64,000 nucleotides of DNA from Enterococcus canintestini (GTDB lineage: Bacteria > Bacillota > Bacilli > Lactobacillales > Enterococcaceae): NCBI RefSeq assembly GCF_001885735.1, contig NZ_JXKG01000007.1, positions 1 through 64,000 on the forward strand, given 5' to 3'. This document shows positions 53,735 through 62,435 of this stretch, one piece after another. Made by a program: the position numbers and the translations under genes. Position 1 is the first letter of the stretch, and every line of letters begins with the position of its first letter. The notes under the pieces were generated by a model. It saw only the letters and a list, made by a program, of their open reading frames with translations. It was not told where the DNA came from and searched no databases.

Positions 53735-54625
53735 TTAGTGATGCTGGGTATAGTAACTTCGTAAAATATCTAAAGGATCAACGTCTGCTTTTTCTAAAGG
53801 CTGTGATGAAAAGTCTCCTGGTGGAAATACTACTGGTTGATCATTTTTTAAAATTTCAGTTTTAACGATCTGGCCATAAGCGATAAAATAAATTTTTTGT
53901 TTTTCTTCTGTTACGGGGATTTTTAAAAGCAATTGTTGTTGTTGGCAGAAATCTGTGCGCTGTTTTATATAATGATAGAAGTGTTGGCACAGCTCTAATT
54001 GTTCTTTTAGTAATTGGGCATGTTCAAAGTTTTGCTGGTTGGCGCTATAGGCGATACGTTGGTTTAATAAAGTAAAAAAAGTGGTTTCTTTACCAGCAAA
54101 AAAGGACTGGCAATTTGAAAAACGGGTCGCTAATGGTATTGTTTCTACTTCCGGTAGTTGTTGGCGAATCATTTGTTGCGTTACCCGATTGGTACCAGGC
54201 AATAGATAGGTCTCAGCTAAGATGGATAAAATCTGAGGTAATTTTTTATATTGACGAAATGGCCCAAAGCTCGTGTTAGTAGACGTTGGTGTTAGTTGCA
54301 TTTTTGCTGCGCTAAAGTCGACATAACAGTAATTTTGATAATAGTTCATGATGCGATTGTAATGCGGATGAATTTCTTGGATTAATCGGCACTCCAATAA
54401 TAACGCGTCTAGTTCAGTCTCCACTAATCGAACTTCCAAATCGGCAATATTAAAAATCATCCGCTGCACTTTTTTAGAATGTTGCTGGTTTTTTTGAAAA
54501 TAAGAACGAACGCGCTGTTTTAAATTTTTTGCTTTCCCTACGTAAATCACATCGCCGTGAATATCTTTCATTAAATAAATTCCTGGTGTGGTAGGTAATC
54601 TTTTTAATTTATCTTGTAAAGTCAT
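53735..54625 (-). CDS. Cho-like GIY-YIG excision endonuclease (UvrC paralogue)
   Basis: This 296-residue protein matches the N-terminal half of UvrC. The GIY-YIG domain (GIYLMKDIHGDVIYVGKAKNLKQRVRSYF in outline, residues about 13-90) is followed by a UVR-like helical hairpin (NFEHAQLLKEQLELC, near residue 210). The UvrC RNase H and HhH domains are absent, so it probably makes only the 3' incision, as E. coli Cho (295 residues). The ATG at 54625 follows GAGACGAG. Alternatives lie at 54646 and 54679. Confidence 0.8.
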   Translation of the reverse strand: MTLQDKLKRLPTTPGIYLMKDIHGDVIYVGKAKNLKQRVRSYFQKNQQHSKKVQRMIFNIADLEVRLVETELDALLLECRLIQEIHPHYNRIMNYYQNYCYVDFSAAKMQLTPTSTNTSFGPFRQYKKLPQILSILAETYLLPGTNRVTQQMIRQQLPEVETIPLATRFSNCQSFFAGKETTFFTLLNQRIAYSANQQNFEHAQLLKEQLELCQHFYHYIKQRTDFCQQQQLLLKIPVTEEKQKIYFIAYGQIVKTEILKNDQPVVFPPGDFSSQPLEKADVDPLDILRSYYTQHH

Positions 54626-54747
54626 ATTCTCGTCTCTTTTTATCATTTTAGTGGGTTTAGTATAACGTAAAAAGCTCATTTAGCCAAAATACATTTAACC
54701 AAGTAATTCTCAAAAATTAAGGGTACAATAATAACGAGGTGAAAGAG

Positions 54748-55251
54748 ATGGAAACAATTTTTGTTGATCGTTTTAGTATTGATTCTTATCAATTTGTGGT
54801 TGGGCGCATTGCAAATGGCGTTTGTTACATTGGCATAGAAGATGTCGCAGCTACTGAATTAGCTAAATTTTTTAAAGGCTGGCCCTTACAAGCTGTAAAA
54901 GGGAGCAGTGAGGATGTCAAAAGAGAATTAACGGCATATTTTAATGGAACATTAGAAAAATTTAATTTTCCTGTTGCTCTAATTGGAACTGATTTTCAAA
55001 AGAAAGTATGGCAAAAAGTAAAAGAAGTTCCATATGGTACCACGACTTCATACAGTCAGATTGCCCAACAAGTTGACAATGAAAAAGGAGTACGAGCCGT
55101 CGCGAATGCAGTAGGACGCAACCCGTTAATGATTGTTGTTGCCTGTCATCGCATTATCGGTAAAAATGGTCGGCTAACAGGTTATCGTGGTGGTATCCCA
55201 ATGAAAGTAGCTTTGCTGGAAAAAGAAGGAATATCTGAATTTGCATATTAA
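54748..55251 (+). CDS. ogt: Methylated-DNA-protein cysteine methyltransferase
   Basis: This 167-residue suicide repair protein takes methyl groups from O6-methylguanine. The C-terminal domain has PYGTTTSYSQIAQQ, the DNA-binding AVGRNPLMIVVACHRIIGK (active Cys in ACHR) and GYRGG. The ATG at 54748 follows GAGGTG by 6 nt. The GTG at 54739 overlaps that site. It is divergent from the Cho-like nuclease, another repair gene. Confidence 0.93.
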   Translation: METIFVDRFSIDSYQFVVGRIANGVCYIGIEDVAATELAKFFKGWPLQAVKGSSEDVKRELTAYFNGTLEKFNFPVALIGTDFQKKVWQKVKEVPYGTTTSYSQIAQQVDNEKGVRAVANAVGRNPLMIVVACHRIIGKNGRLTGYRGGIPMKVALLEKEGISEFAY

Positions 55252-55356
55252 ATTTTTTTAAAGAAAATAAAAAGACAAGTAACCATTGTTGTATTATAAT
55301 TAATTTATTATCATGTAAACACTTTAATTTTAATATAATTGATTGGAGGACGACAG

Positions 55357-57012
55357 ATGGCAACGATTGGCACTTATTCGCATCAGGATATTTCACCTGA
55401 TAATTCTTTATTTTCTAGTTTTAAAACAATGGTAGAATCGGTTTTTTACGGTAATAATGTCACGCCGGTTTTAGATTTAACGACCGCTTATAATTTAGCA
55501 AAAGAAGCACCAGGGGCAGTTATTACCGATATGCCGGTAATTCACACCAAAGAACTAGGCTTACCGGAGGATGCTAAAATACTTGTTTTTAATGATGGGA
55601 AAGTCACCGGCCGAACAGCTGCAGCTCGTAGAGTAATTGGGCAGCCAGGCATTGACCGGACACTTTTTGAAGGAATATTACGGCAGGCATTGTATACAGG
55701 ACGCAGCCAAAAGTTTTATCGTGGTGAAGTTGTTGTCGGCTTGGATTCAGAATTTATGGTAAAAGGGCATTTATTATTGCCAACGGGTTATGAAACCAAT
55801 TTTTATTCTTATTTATTGAATTTTCAAATTTTAACCAATGAGTTTCAGAAGTTATACGGAAATTCTATTTCATATCCTGAAAACGATATTTATTTATATG
55901 CTGATCCAAATTGGTCACATCCTGATTTTCCTCATGGCTTAGCATTATTTGATCCAGAACATAACGTTGCAGCAGTGTTAGGTTTAAATTATTTTGGCGA
56001 ACTAAAAAAAGCCACCTTAACTCTAGCTTGGGCCACAGCTCATCGTAATGGTTTTATTGCCTGTCATGGTGGCATGAAACAATATCACAAAAAAGATAGC
56101 AAGTTTACAATGGCAGCTTTTGGTCTTTCTGGATCAGGTAAATCTACTATTACGTTAGCCAAACACGGGGATAAATACCAAGTAGATGTTTTACATGACG
56201 ATGCTTTTGTTATCAACAAAGAGCATGGCTCAACGACTGCCCTAGAACCGGCTTATTTTGATAAAACACAAGATTATCCTTTAGATGATGAGGCTGTAAA
56301 ATATTTTCTGACTTGTCAAAATGTCGGTGTCACCTTAGACAATGAAGAGAAAAAAGTCATTGTTACCCAAGATATCCGCAATGGGAACGGACGCACAGTT
56401 AAATCCCGCTACGTAACAAAAAATCGGGTAGATCATTTAAATGAAGCGATTGATGCAATCTTTTGGATTATGAAAGATGACAGTTTACCCCCAGTTATAA
56501 AAATTGAAGATCCAACCTTGGCAGCTGTCTTTGGCTTAACCCTTGCAACCAAACGAACCACTGCTGAAAATGTAGTTGGAAATGTCGACTTGGATAAATT
56601 GGTAATTGAACCCTTTGCCAATCCTTTCCGATGCTATCCATTAGGGCAAGATTATGCTGATTTTCGTGATATTTTTGCTAGTAAAACGACAGCGACTGCT
56701 TGTTATATCTTAAATACCGGTTTTTACAAAGGTAAGAAAGTGAAGCCTAAAGATACATTAGGCTCAATTGAAAAAATCGTAGATGGAACCGCTGAATTTA
56801 GTGCCTTTGGACCGTTGAGTAATATGAGTTATTTACCAGTTGACGGTTTTGAAGTTGATTTTTCCGATCCAACTTATATTGATCAGTTGCGGATTCGAAT
56901 GCAAGGGCGTCTTGATTTCATTTTGGCGCAAAAAACAGAAAATGAAGGATACAACGCTCTTCCAGCAGAAGTCGCCCAAGCGATGGAAAAATTGCTGGCT
57001 GAATTAGCTTAA
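55357..57012 (+). CDS. pckA: Phosphoenolpyruvate carboxykinase (ATP)
   Basis: This 551-residue enzyme interconverts oxaloacetate and phosphoenolpyruvate using ATP. It has the nucleotide loop GLSGSGKST, the acidic metal site DVLHDDAFVIN, and NGRTVKSRYV. The ATG at 55357 follows TTGGAGG. An in-frame ATG at 55339 has no site. The enzyme is patchily found in lactic acid bacteria and could serve PEP-oxaloacetate balancing or malate/citrate metabolism. A terminator follows. Confidence 0.88.
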   Translation: MATIGTYSHQDISPDNSLFSSFKTMVESVFYGNNVTPVLDLTTAYNLAKEAPGAVITDMPVIHTKELGLPEDAKILVFNDGKVTGRTAAARRVIGQPGIDRTLFEGILRQALYTGRSQKFYRGEVVVGLDSEFMVKGHLLLPTGYETNFYSYLLNFQILTNEFQKLYGNSISYPENDIYLYADPNWSHPDFPHGLALFDPEHNVAAVLGLNYFGELKKATLTLAWATAHRNGFIACHGGMKQYHKKDSKFTMAAFGLSGSGKSTITLAKHGDKYQVDVLHDDAFVINKEHGSTTALEPAYFDKTQDYPLDDEAVKYFLTCQNVGVTLDNEEKKVIVTQDIRNGNGRTVKSRYVTKNRVDHLNEAIDAIFWIMKDDSLPPVIKIEDPTLAAVFGLTLATKRTTAENVVGNVDLDKLVIEPFANPFRCYPLGQDYADFRDIFASKTTATACYILNTGFYKGKKVKPKDTLGSIEKIVDGTAEFSAFGPLSNMSYLPVDGFEVDFSDPTYIDQLRIRMQGRLDFILAQKTENEGYNALPAEVAQAMEKLLAELA

Positions 57013-57021
57013 ATAGTAAAA

Positions 57022-57054
57022 AATCCGCAAAAAAAATTTTTTTGCGGGTTTTCT
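57022..57054 (+). terminator. Terminator of pckA
   Basis: AATCCGCAAAAAAA pairs with TTTTTTTGCGGGTT, followed by TTCTTTT. Confidence 0.8.
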
Positions 57055-57111
57055 TTTGATTAACGTAATAGCGATGAGATAAAAGTAGCAATGAAAATGG
57101 GAGTGAAAAAA

Positions 57112-58506
57112 ATGTTATATGAAAAAAAAGATCGCCGCGAAGCAGAATATTTAGAACCCATATTTGGAACCAAAAACGAAGATGAAGTCTTACCTTCTTA
57201 CAAATTGGCTCAAGAATCAGTGGAACCGCGGGTTGCGTATCAAATGATTAAAGATGATCTGTTAGATGAAGGCAAAGCACGATTAAATCTAGCGACTTTT
57301 TGTCAAACTTATATGGAGCCAGAAGCGGTGAAACTAATGAGTGAAACATTAGATCGCAACGTGATTGATAAATCAGAATATCCCCGGACAGCAGAAATCG
57401 AGAATCGCTGTGTCAACATTATCGCAAATTTATGGCATGCTCCAGAAAATTTTATTGGAACTTCGACGATTGGTTCTTCAGAGGCGTGTATGTTAGCGGG
57501 CATGGCTATGAAATTTGCTTGGCGTAAGCGGGGCGAAAAAGCTGGAATAGCACTAAAAGAAAAAAAGCCCAATTTAATTATTTCTTCTGGCTACCAAGTT
57601 TGCTGGGAAAAATTTTGTGTTTATTGGGATATTGAATTACGGGAAATTCCATTGACGACAGACTGTCTTTCTTTAGATGTAGAAAAGGCAGTGGCAGCAA
57701 TTGACGAATATACAATTGGTATCGTAGGGATTTTGGGTATCACCTATACCGGACAATACGACAATATCAAAAAATTGGATGAGTTGTTGACAACTTATAA
57801 CGAACAAACAGAGCAAAAAGTTTTTATTCATGTTGACGCAGCTTCTGGCGGATTATATGCACCTTTTGTTGAACCGGAATTAAAATGGGATTTTCAACTA
57901 GATAATGTTATTTCCATTAATGCTTCAGGTCATAAATATGGGTTGGTGTATCCAGGAATTGGTTGGGTATTGTGGAAAGACAAAACTTTTTTACCAGAAG
58001 AACTAGTTTTTAAAGTGAGTTACTTAGGGGGAGAATTACCAACAATGGCGATTAATTTCTCGCATAGTGGTGCGCAATTGATTGGGCAATATTATAATTT
58101 TGTTCGTTTTGGCTATAAAGGGTATCAAAGTATTCATAAACGGACCCATGATGTCGCCCTTTATTTAGGAGAGAAATTAAAAGAAGCAAAACAATTTGAA
58201 CTAATTAATACCGGAGACCAACTTCCTCTACTGTGTTATAAATTAGTCGCGGATAAGACCAGAAAATGGACGCTCTATGATCTTTCTGATCGCCTTTTAA
58301 TGAAAGGATGGCAAGTTCCAACGTATCCTCTACCGAAGAATTTAGACGAAGAGATCATTCAGCGCATTGTCGTCCGGAGTGATTTTGGAATGAATATGGC
58401 TCACGATTTTATTGAAGATTTAAAAGTGGCGATTAAAGAATTAGAACAGAGCCATTTAGTCTTTCACGAAAAAAAAGAACGAAAAAATTATGGCTTTACT
58501 CACTAA
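57112..58506 (+). CDS. gadB: Glutamate decarboxylase
   Basis: This 464-residue PLP enzyme converts glutamate to GABA with proton consumption, an acid-resistance reaction. Typical pieces are EPEAVKLM, GTSTIGSSEACMLAGMA, HVDAASGG and the cofactor lysine in SINASGHKYGLVYPG. The ATG at 57112 is preferred. Upstream in-frame ATGs at 57091 and 57097 lie beside the GGGAGTG site. No gadC antiporter is adjacent, unlike the common gadCB or gadBC layout. Confidence 0.93.
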   Translation: MLYEKKDRREAEYLEPIFGTKNEDEVLPSYKLAQESVEPRVAYQMIKDDLLDEGKARLNLATFCQTYMEPEAVKLMSETLDRNVIDKSEYPRTAEIENRCVNIIANLWHAPENFIGTSTIGSSEACMLAGMAMKFAWRKRGEKAGIALKEKKPNLIISSGYQVCWEKFCVYWDIELREIPLTTDCLSLDVEKAVAAIDEYTIGIVGILGITYTGQYDNIKKLDELLTTYNEQTEQKVFIHVDAASGGLYAPFVEPELKWDFQLDNVISINASGHKYGLVYPGIGWVLWKDKTFLPEELVFKVSYLGGELPTMAINFSHSGAQLIGQYYNFVRFGYKGYQSIHKRTHDVALYLGEKLKEAKQFELINTGDQLPLLCYKLVADKTRKWTLYDLSDRLLMKGWQVPTYPLPKNLDEEIIQRIVVRSDFGMNMAHDFIEDLKVAIKELEQSHLVFHEKKERKNYGFTH

Positions 58507-58595
58507 CTTTACAAAGTTCAAATATTTTCGTGATAGATAAAAGTATTTTTTACCAAAAAAGTAATGCTTCTAAAAAAAGAATCTGTTATACTGAA

Positions 58596-58609
58596 GAAAA
58601 GCGTTTTCA
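58596..58609 (+). promoter_or_regulatory. cre-like site before the phosphohexomutase gene
   Basis: GAAAAGCGTTTTCA matches 12 of 14 positions of TGNAANCGNTNNCA, just after a TATACT -10-like box (58587-58592). Carbon-catabolite control is possible. The first two consensus bases are missing. Confidence 0.3.
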
Positions 58610-58624
58610 GAAAGGGTGCTTATT

Positions 58625-60130
58625 TTGGCAAAGAAATTACCATTAGCATTGAGTTCAGATATTCGTGGTATTGCAGTAGCGACAACAGATTATAAAGAAA
58701 ATTTAACTCCCTATGAAATAGAAAAAATTGCAGGTGGCATCATTTCTTTTTTAATCAAAAAAGGATTAGAAGAAAAATACAATCAAGGTAAATTAATTAT
58801 CGGAATCGGCCAAGATAGTCGTATTAGTGGTCGGGCATTAAAAGAAGCAATGGTGGCTTCGTTTAACGCGCAAGGTGTACAGGTAATTGACTTTGGTTTA
58901 GCTACTACGCCAGCGATGTTTATGAGTACGCAATTTCCACAATTTTCTTGTGATGCGGGCATTATGCTAACCGCAAGTCACCTGCCTTATTATTACAATG
59001 GGGTAAAAATTTTTACCAAAACAGGGGGCGCAGAAGCAGAAGATGTGGCGTATATCATGGCGCATTCAAACCAACACAAAAACGGTTTAAAGGGAACAAG
59101 TCAAACTGCGGATCTTATTTCTGTTTATAGTGCTGATTTAGTTGAAAAGATAAGTTTAGCAACGAAAGAATTTGGAGAAAAACCGCTGGAAGGTTGGCAT
59201 ATTATCGTGGATGCTGGCAATGGGGCGGGAGGCTTTTTTGCTGAAAAAGTCTTGCAAGTATTAGGGGCAGATACTACCGGTTCGCAATTTTTAAACCCAG
59301 ATGGTCATTTTCCCAATCATATTCCTAACCCCGATAATAAAGAGGCGATGGCAAGTATTAAAGCAGCAGTGTTGCGAGAAAAGGCCGATCTCGGCGTTAT
59401 TTTTGATACTGACGTTGATCGTGCAGCTTTAGTGGGACCTGATGGCGCCGTTTTGAACCGCAACAATTTAATTGCCGTGTTAAGTAATATTGTTTTAACC
59501 CAACATAAAGGTGCTGTAATTGTAACCAATTCGCCGACAAGTGATCATTTAAAAACGTTTATTGAAGCGTTAGGGGGCAAGCAAGTCCGTTATATTTCGG
59601 GCTATCGGAATGTGATCAATAAAATGATAGCGTTAAATAATGAAGGAATTGACACCCAACTTGCCATTGAAACAAGTGGTCATGCGGCTTTTAAAGAAAA
59701 TTATAACCTCGATGATGGCGCCTATGTCGTAGCCAAAATTTTAATGATTTTACCACAATTAAAAGCCAAAGGGCAAACGATTAATGACCTCATTGCCCAA
59801 TTGAAACAACCTGCCCAAACAATGGAAATACGTCTGAAAATTAATGAAACTAATTTTAAAGACTATGGACAAAACGTAATTGATGCCTTAAGAAAAGCGG
59901 ACTTTGTCGGCTTTAAAGAAGATACAGAAAATGAAGAAGGCGTGCGAATGATTTTAAGTGAACCTTATGGCACAGGCTGGTTTTTATTACGCTTAAGTTT
60001 ACATGAGCCGCTACTTGTTTTACAAATAGAAAATGATGAAAATGATATGATTCAAAAAGTCCTGCCTATTTTACGTAAGTTTTTCGCTACTTTTACTAGC
60101 TTAGACCTGACATCTTTAGACAAAAAATAA
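58625..60130 (+). CDS. Phosphomannomutase/phosphoglucomutase family protein
   Basis: This 501-residue alpha-D-phosphohexomutase has the phosphoserine loop TASHLPYYYNG, the metal loop DTDVDRAALV, the sugar-binding loop IETSGHAAF and a C-terminal phosphate-binding domain. It interconverts hexose 1- and 6-phosphates for polysaccharide or glycolytic use. The start TTG at 58625 lies 9 nt after AAAGGG. The GTG at 58616 is too close. No sugar-nucleotide genes are adjacent, so the preferred sugar is unknown. Confidence 0.87.
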   Translation: MAKKLPLALSSDIRGIAVATTDYKENLTPYEIEKIAGGIISFLIKKGLEEKYNQGKLIIGIGQDSRISGRALKEAMVASFNAQGVQVIDFGLATTPAMFMSTQFPQFSCDAGIMLTASHLPYYYNGVKIFTKTGGAEAEDVAYIMAHSNQHKNGLKGTSQTADLISVYSADLVEKISLATKEFGEKPLEGWHIIVDAGNGAGGFFAEKVLQVLGADTTGSQFLNPDGHFPNHIPNPDNKEAMASIKAAVLREKADLGVIFDTDVDRAALVGPDGAVLNRNNLIAVLSNIVLTQHKGAVIVTNSPTSDHLKTFIEALGGKQVRYISGYRNVINKMIALNNEGIDTQLAIETSGHAAFKENYNLDDGAYVVAKILMILPQLKAKGQTINDLIAQLKQPAQTMEIRLKINETNFKDYGQNVIDALRKADFVGFKEDTENEEGVRMILSEPYGTGWFLLRLSLHEPLLVLQIENDENDMIQKVLPILRKFFATFTSLDLTSLDKK

Positions 60131-60212
60131 GATTTGTCAAGATACCGCTTGCAAACAAGAAGATTTTGCGTAAAAATAAAGCTGAAAAGGTTTTAGTAAA
60201 AGGGGATTGAAA

Positions 60213-60416
60213 ATGATTGGTTGGGTTTTAATGGGTGCCACTCTCATCACTTATGGCAGTAATTTTTTAGCGTACCGCTATCTGAAAAGACGACGGAGTG
60301 ATTGGTTTGAAAAGATTGCTTTATACTTTGGCGTGAATATGAGTGTTTTATTTGCTGATGGCCTATTTTTATTTTGTGCCAAATTAGTCGAAGAAGGTAT
60401 TTTAATAATTGAATAA
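60213..60416 (+). CDS. Small membrane protein, two predicted segments
   Basis: This 67-residue protein has hydrophobic segments at about residues 3-20 and 35-60 separated by the basic loop RYLKRRRSDW. The ATG at 60213 lies 9 nt after AAAGGGG. A TTG at 60207 is closer to the site. It is bounded by its own terminator. No family was recognised. Confidence 0.65.
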   Translation: MIGWVLMGATLITYGSNFLAYRYLKRRRSDWFEKIALYFGVNMSVLFADGLFLFCAKLVEEGILIIE

Positions 60417-60423
60417 AGTAAAG

Positions 60424-60458
60424 ATACTTCTCATAACTTTTATGGGAAGTATTTTTTA
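60424..60458 (+). terminator. Terminator of the small membrane protein gene
   Basis: ATACTTCTCATA (60424-60435) pairs with TATGGGAAGTAT (60441-60452) with one G-U pair, then a T-run. Confidence 0.75.
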
Positions 60459-60564
60459 ATTCGCTAAGTTATTTTTAAATCTGGTGTCAGAACTTGCGAC
60501 AAAAAACAAAATGCGCTAATTTGATATTATAAGCTTCACTAAATGTGTCTGATAGGAGGATATC

Positions 60565-61239
60565 ATGGCAAAAATTATGGTAGTAGAAGACGAAGGTGTA
60601 ATTCGTCAACTAATTATGGAAGAATTGAAAAAATGGCAATTTGAGGTTTTTGGGACTACTGATTTTGAAAATGTTTTTGATGATTTTTTAGCACAAGAAC
60701 CACAATTAGTTTTATTGGATATTAACTTACCAGTTTTTGACGGCTACTATTGGTGTCAAAAAATTCGGGAGGTCTCCAAAGTTCCAATTATCTTTATTTC
60801 CAGTCGTAATACTAATATGGATATGATTATGGCGATGAATATGGGGGCGGATGATTTTGTCACAAAGCCTTTTGAATTGGATGTTTTAGTTGCTAAAATC
60901 AATGCATTACTGCGCCGTTCTTATAATTATTCTGAGGCCAGTAGCGAAACTCTCGTTCATAATGGTCTAACGCTAAATGTGGATAATAGTACGATGGTCA
61001 TTCAAGATGAAGTTATTGATTTAAGTAAAAATGAATATCGTTTGCTGTACATTTTAATGAAAAATAACGGTAAGATTTTATCACGGGAAAAATTATTACG
61101 CGCATTATGGGATGATGAACGCTATGTGGATGATAATACGTTGACGGTAAATATTAATCGTTTGCGCCGTAAAATTGAACAGGCCGGTGTAAAAGATTAT
61201 ATTGAGACAAAAGTTGGTCAAGGATATCTTGTTCCTTAG
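60565..61239 (+). CDS. OmpR-family response regulator (BceR/GraR-like)
   Basis: This 224-residue regulator has a receiver domain (acidic pair VVEDEG, phospho-acceptor Asp in LLDINLP, Lys in TKPFELD) and a winged-helix output domain (LSKNEYRLLYILMKN, NINRLRRKIE, GQGYLV). It pairs with the intramembrane-sensing kinase 73 nt downstream. Such systems usually control BceAB-type peptide-antibiotic exporters or cell-envelope genes. Start ATG follows AGGAGG. Confidence 0.9.
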   Translation: MAKIMVVEDEGVIRQLIMEELKKWQFEVFGTTDFENVFDDFLAQEPQLVLLDINLPVFDGYYWCQKIREVSKVPIIFISSRNTNMDMIMAMNMGADDFVTKPFELDVLVAKINALLRRSYNYSEASSETLVHNGLTLNVDNSTMVIQDEVIDLSKNEYRLLYILMKNNGKILSREKLLRALWDDERYVDDNTLTVNINRLRRKIEQAGVKDYIETKVGQGYLVP

Positions 61240-61312
61240 TAAACTATGACTTGTAAGTAAGAAAAGCCCGCTTTACAAAAAAGGATAAAAATTTTAGTTG
61301 ATAGGAGCTACA

Positions 61313-62338
61313 ATGAACTTTTTTAAATATTTAAAAGATCAATGGCTATTGATTTTTGCTTGGGTAGGCTTTGTATTTTTGACCGCTTTTATAATGTGGC
61401 TGACGCCAGGATTTCAAATGAATTGGCGTAACATTGGCTATTTGGCTTTGATTGAAGGCGTCTTTTTCAGCTTATTTTTGGCTTACCATTATTATTATAA
61501 GCGACGCTGGTGGCAAAAGTTGCAAGTGGGTGAAGAAGAAAGTTCTATTCAAAATTATTTAGCCGGAGCGAGAACCCATGAAGAACAACTGCAACAAGAT
61601 TTTATTAATCAAATTATTCGTGAACATCAAGTCCATATGCAAAAAATTGTAGCCGCACAAGAAGATCAAAAAGATTATATCGACTCTTGGGTTCATGAAA
61701 TTAAGGTGCCTCTTGCGGCCAGTCAGCTGTTACTGCATGCAGTGGAGTTTGATATTCCGGATGAAAAATATATGCAGTTGGAAAATGAATTAGGCAAAAT
61801 TGACGGCTATGTCGAGCAAGTTTTATACGTAGCCCGTTTGGATAATTTCTCAAAAGATTATTTGATTGAAGAAACCCAATTAAAAAAAGTTATTCAACCT
61901 ATTATGCGTAGTAACGCCAATTATTTTATCCAAAAAAAATTGCGTTACCAAGTAGTGGGAGAGGATCAGCGGGTGTTAACTGATGGGAAATGGATTGGCT
62001 TTATTTTTCAGCAATTATTAAGTAATGCCATTAAATATACACCAGAAAACGGCGAAATCCTTATTTTACTCGATCAATCTGCTAAAGGTGTCACTTTAGC
62101 GGTAAAAGACAATGGAATTGGAATTCCAAAAGAAGATTTACGTCGGATTTTTGATAAGGGGTTTACAGGACAAAACGGCCGCTTTTCAGAAATGCACGCC
62201 ACCGGTTTAGGCTTGTATTTAGCGCAAAATTTAGCCCAACAATTAGGGGTGACGTTAACCGCTGAATCAACCGTTGGGGTAGGAACGACCATGACACTTT
62301 TCTTTCCTTATGTGTCTTATTATCAAGAACAACGCTAA
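61313..62338 (+). CDS. Intramembrane-sensing histidine kinase (BceS-like)
   Basis: This 341-residue kinase has two close membrane segments (about residues 12-33 and 40-62) with almost no outside loop. A coiled linker, the H-box (DSWVHEIKVPLAA), N-box (LLSNAIKYTPENG) and G-box (DNGIGIPKEDL, GLGLYLAQNLA) follow. In BceS-type systems the ABC transporter acts as the sensor. No bceAB genes are adjacent here, so its transporter must be elsewhere. The ATG at 61313 follows ATAGGAG. Confidence 0.9.
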   Translation: MNFFKYLKDQWLLIFAWVGFVFLTAFIMWLTPGFQMNWRNIGYLALIEGVFFSLFLAYHYYYKRRWWQKLQVGEEESSIQNYLAGARTHEEQLQQDFINQIIREHQVHMQKIVAAQEDQKDYIDSWVHEIKVPLAASQLLLHAVEFDIPDEKYMQLENELGKIDGYVEQVLYVARLDNFSKDYLIEETQLKKVIQPIMRSNANYFIQKKLRYQVVGEDQRVLTDGKWIGFIFQQLLSNAIKYTPENGEILILLDQSAKGVTLAVKDNGIGIPKEDLRRIFDKGFTGQNGRFSEMHATGLGLYLAQNLAQQLGVTLTAESTVGVGTTMTLFFPYVSYYQEQR

Positions 62339-62366
62339 ACTCGCAGAAAACTGCGAGTTTTTTCTT
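62338..62366 (+). terminator. Terminator of the two-component operon
   Basis: AACTCGCAG (62338-62346) pairs perfectly with CTGCGAGTT (62351-62359) around AAAA, followed by a T-run. The left arm overlaps the kinase stop codon. Confidence 0.9.
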
Positions 62367-62370
62367 GTCT

Positions 62371-62384
62371 GCAAAACGTTTTCA
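62371..62384 (+). promoter_or_regulatory. cre-like site before the sugar transporter gene
   Basis: GCAAAACGTTTTCA matches 12 of 14 cre consensus positions and is 12/14 identical to the site at 58596. It lies 52 nt before the transporter start, so CcpA control is plausible but unproven. Confidence 0.35.
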
Positions 62385-62435
62385 CTGCTACACTGTTTGG
62401 GTGTCTTTTTAGAATTAGAGAAAAGGAGAATGGAA

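Noticed and set aside
55305-55330. cre site before pckA (TGTAAACACTTTAA)
   Set aside because: It lacks the central CG and mismatches a second conserved base. It is too weak to list.
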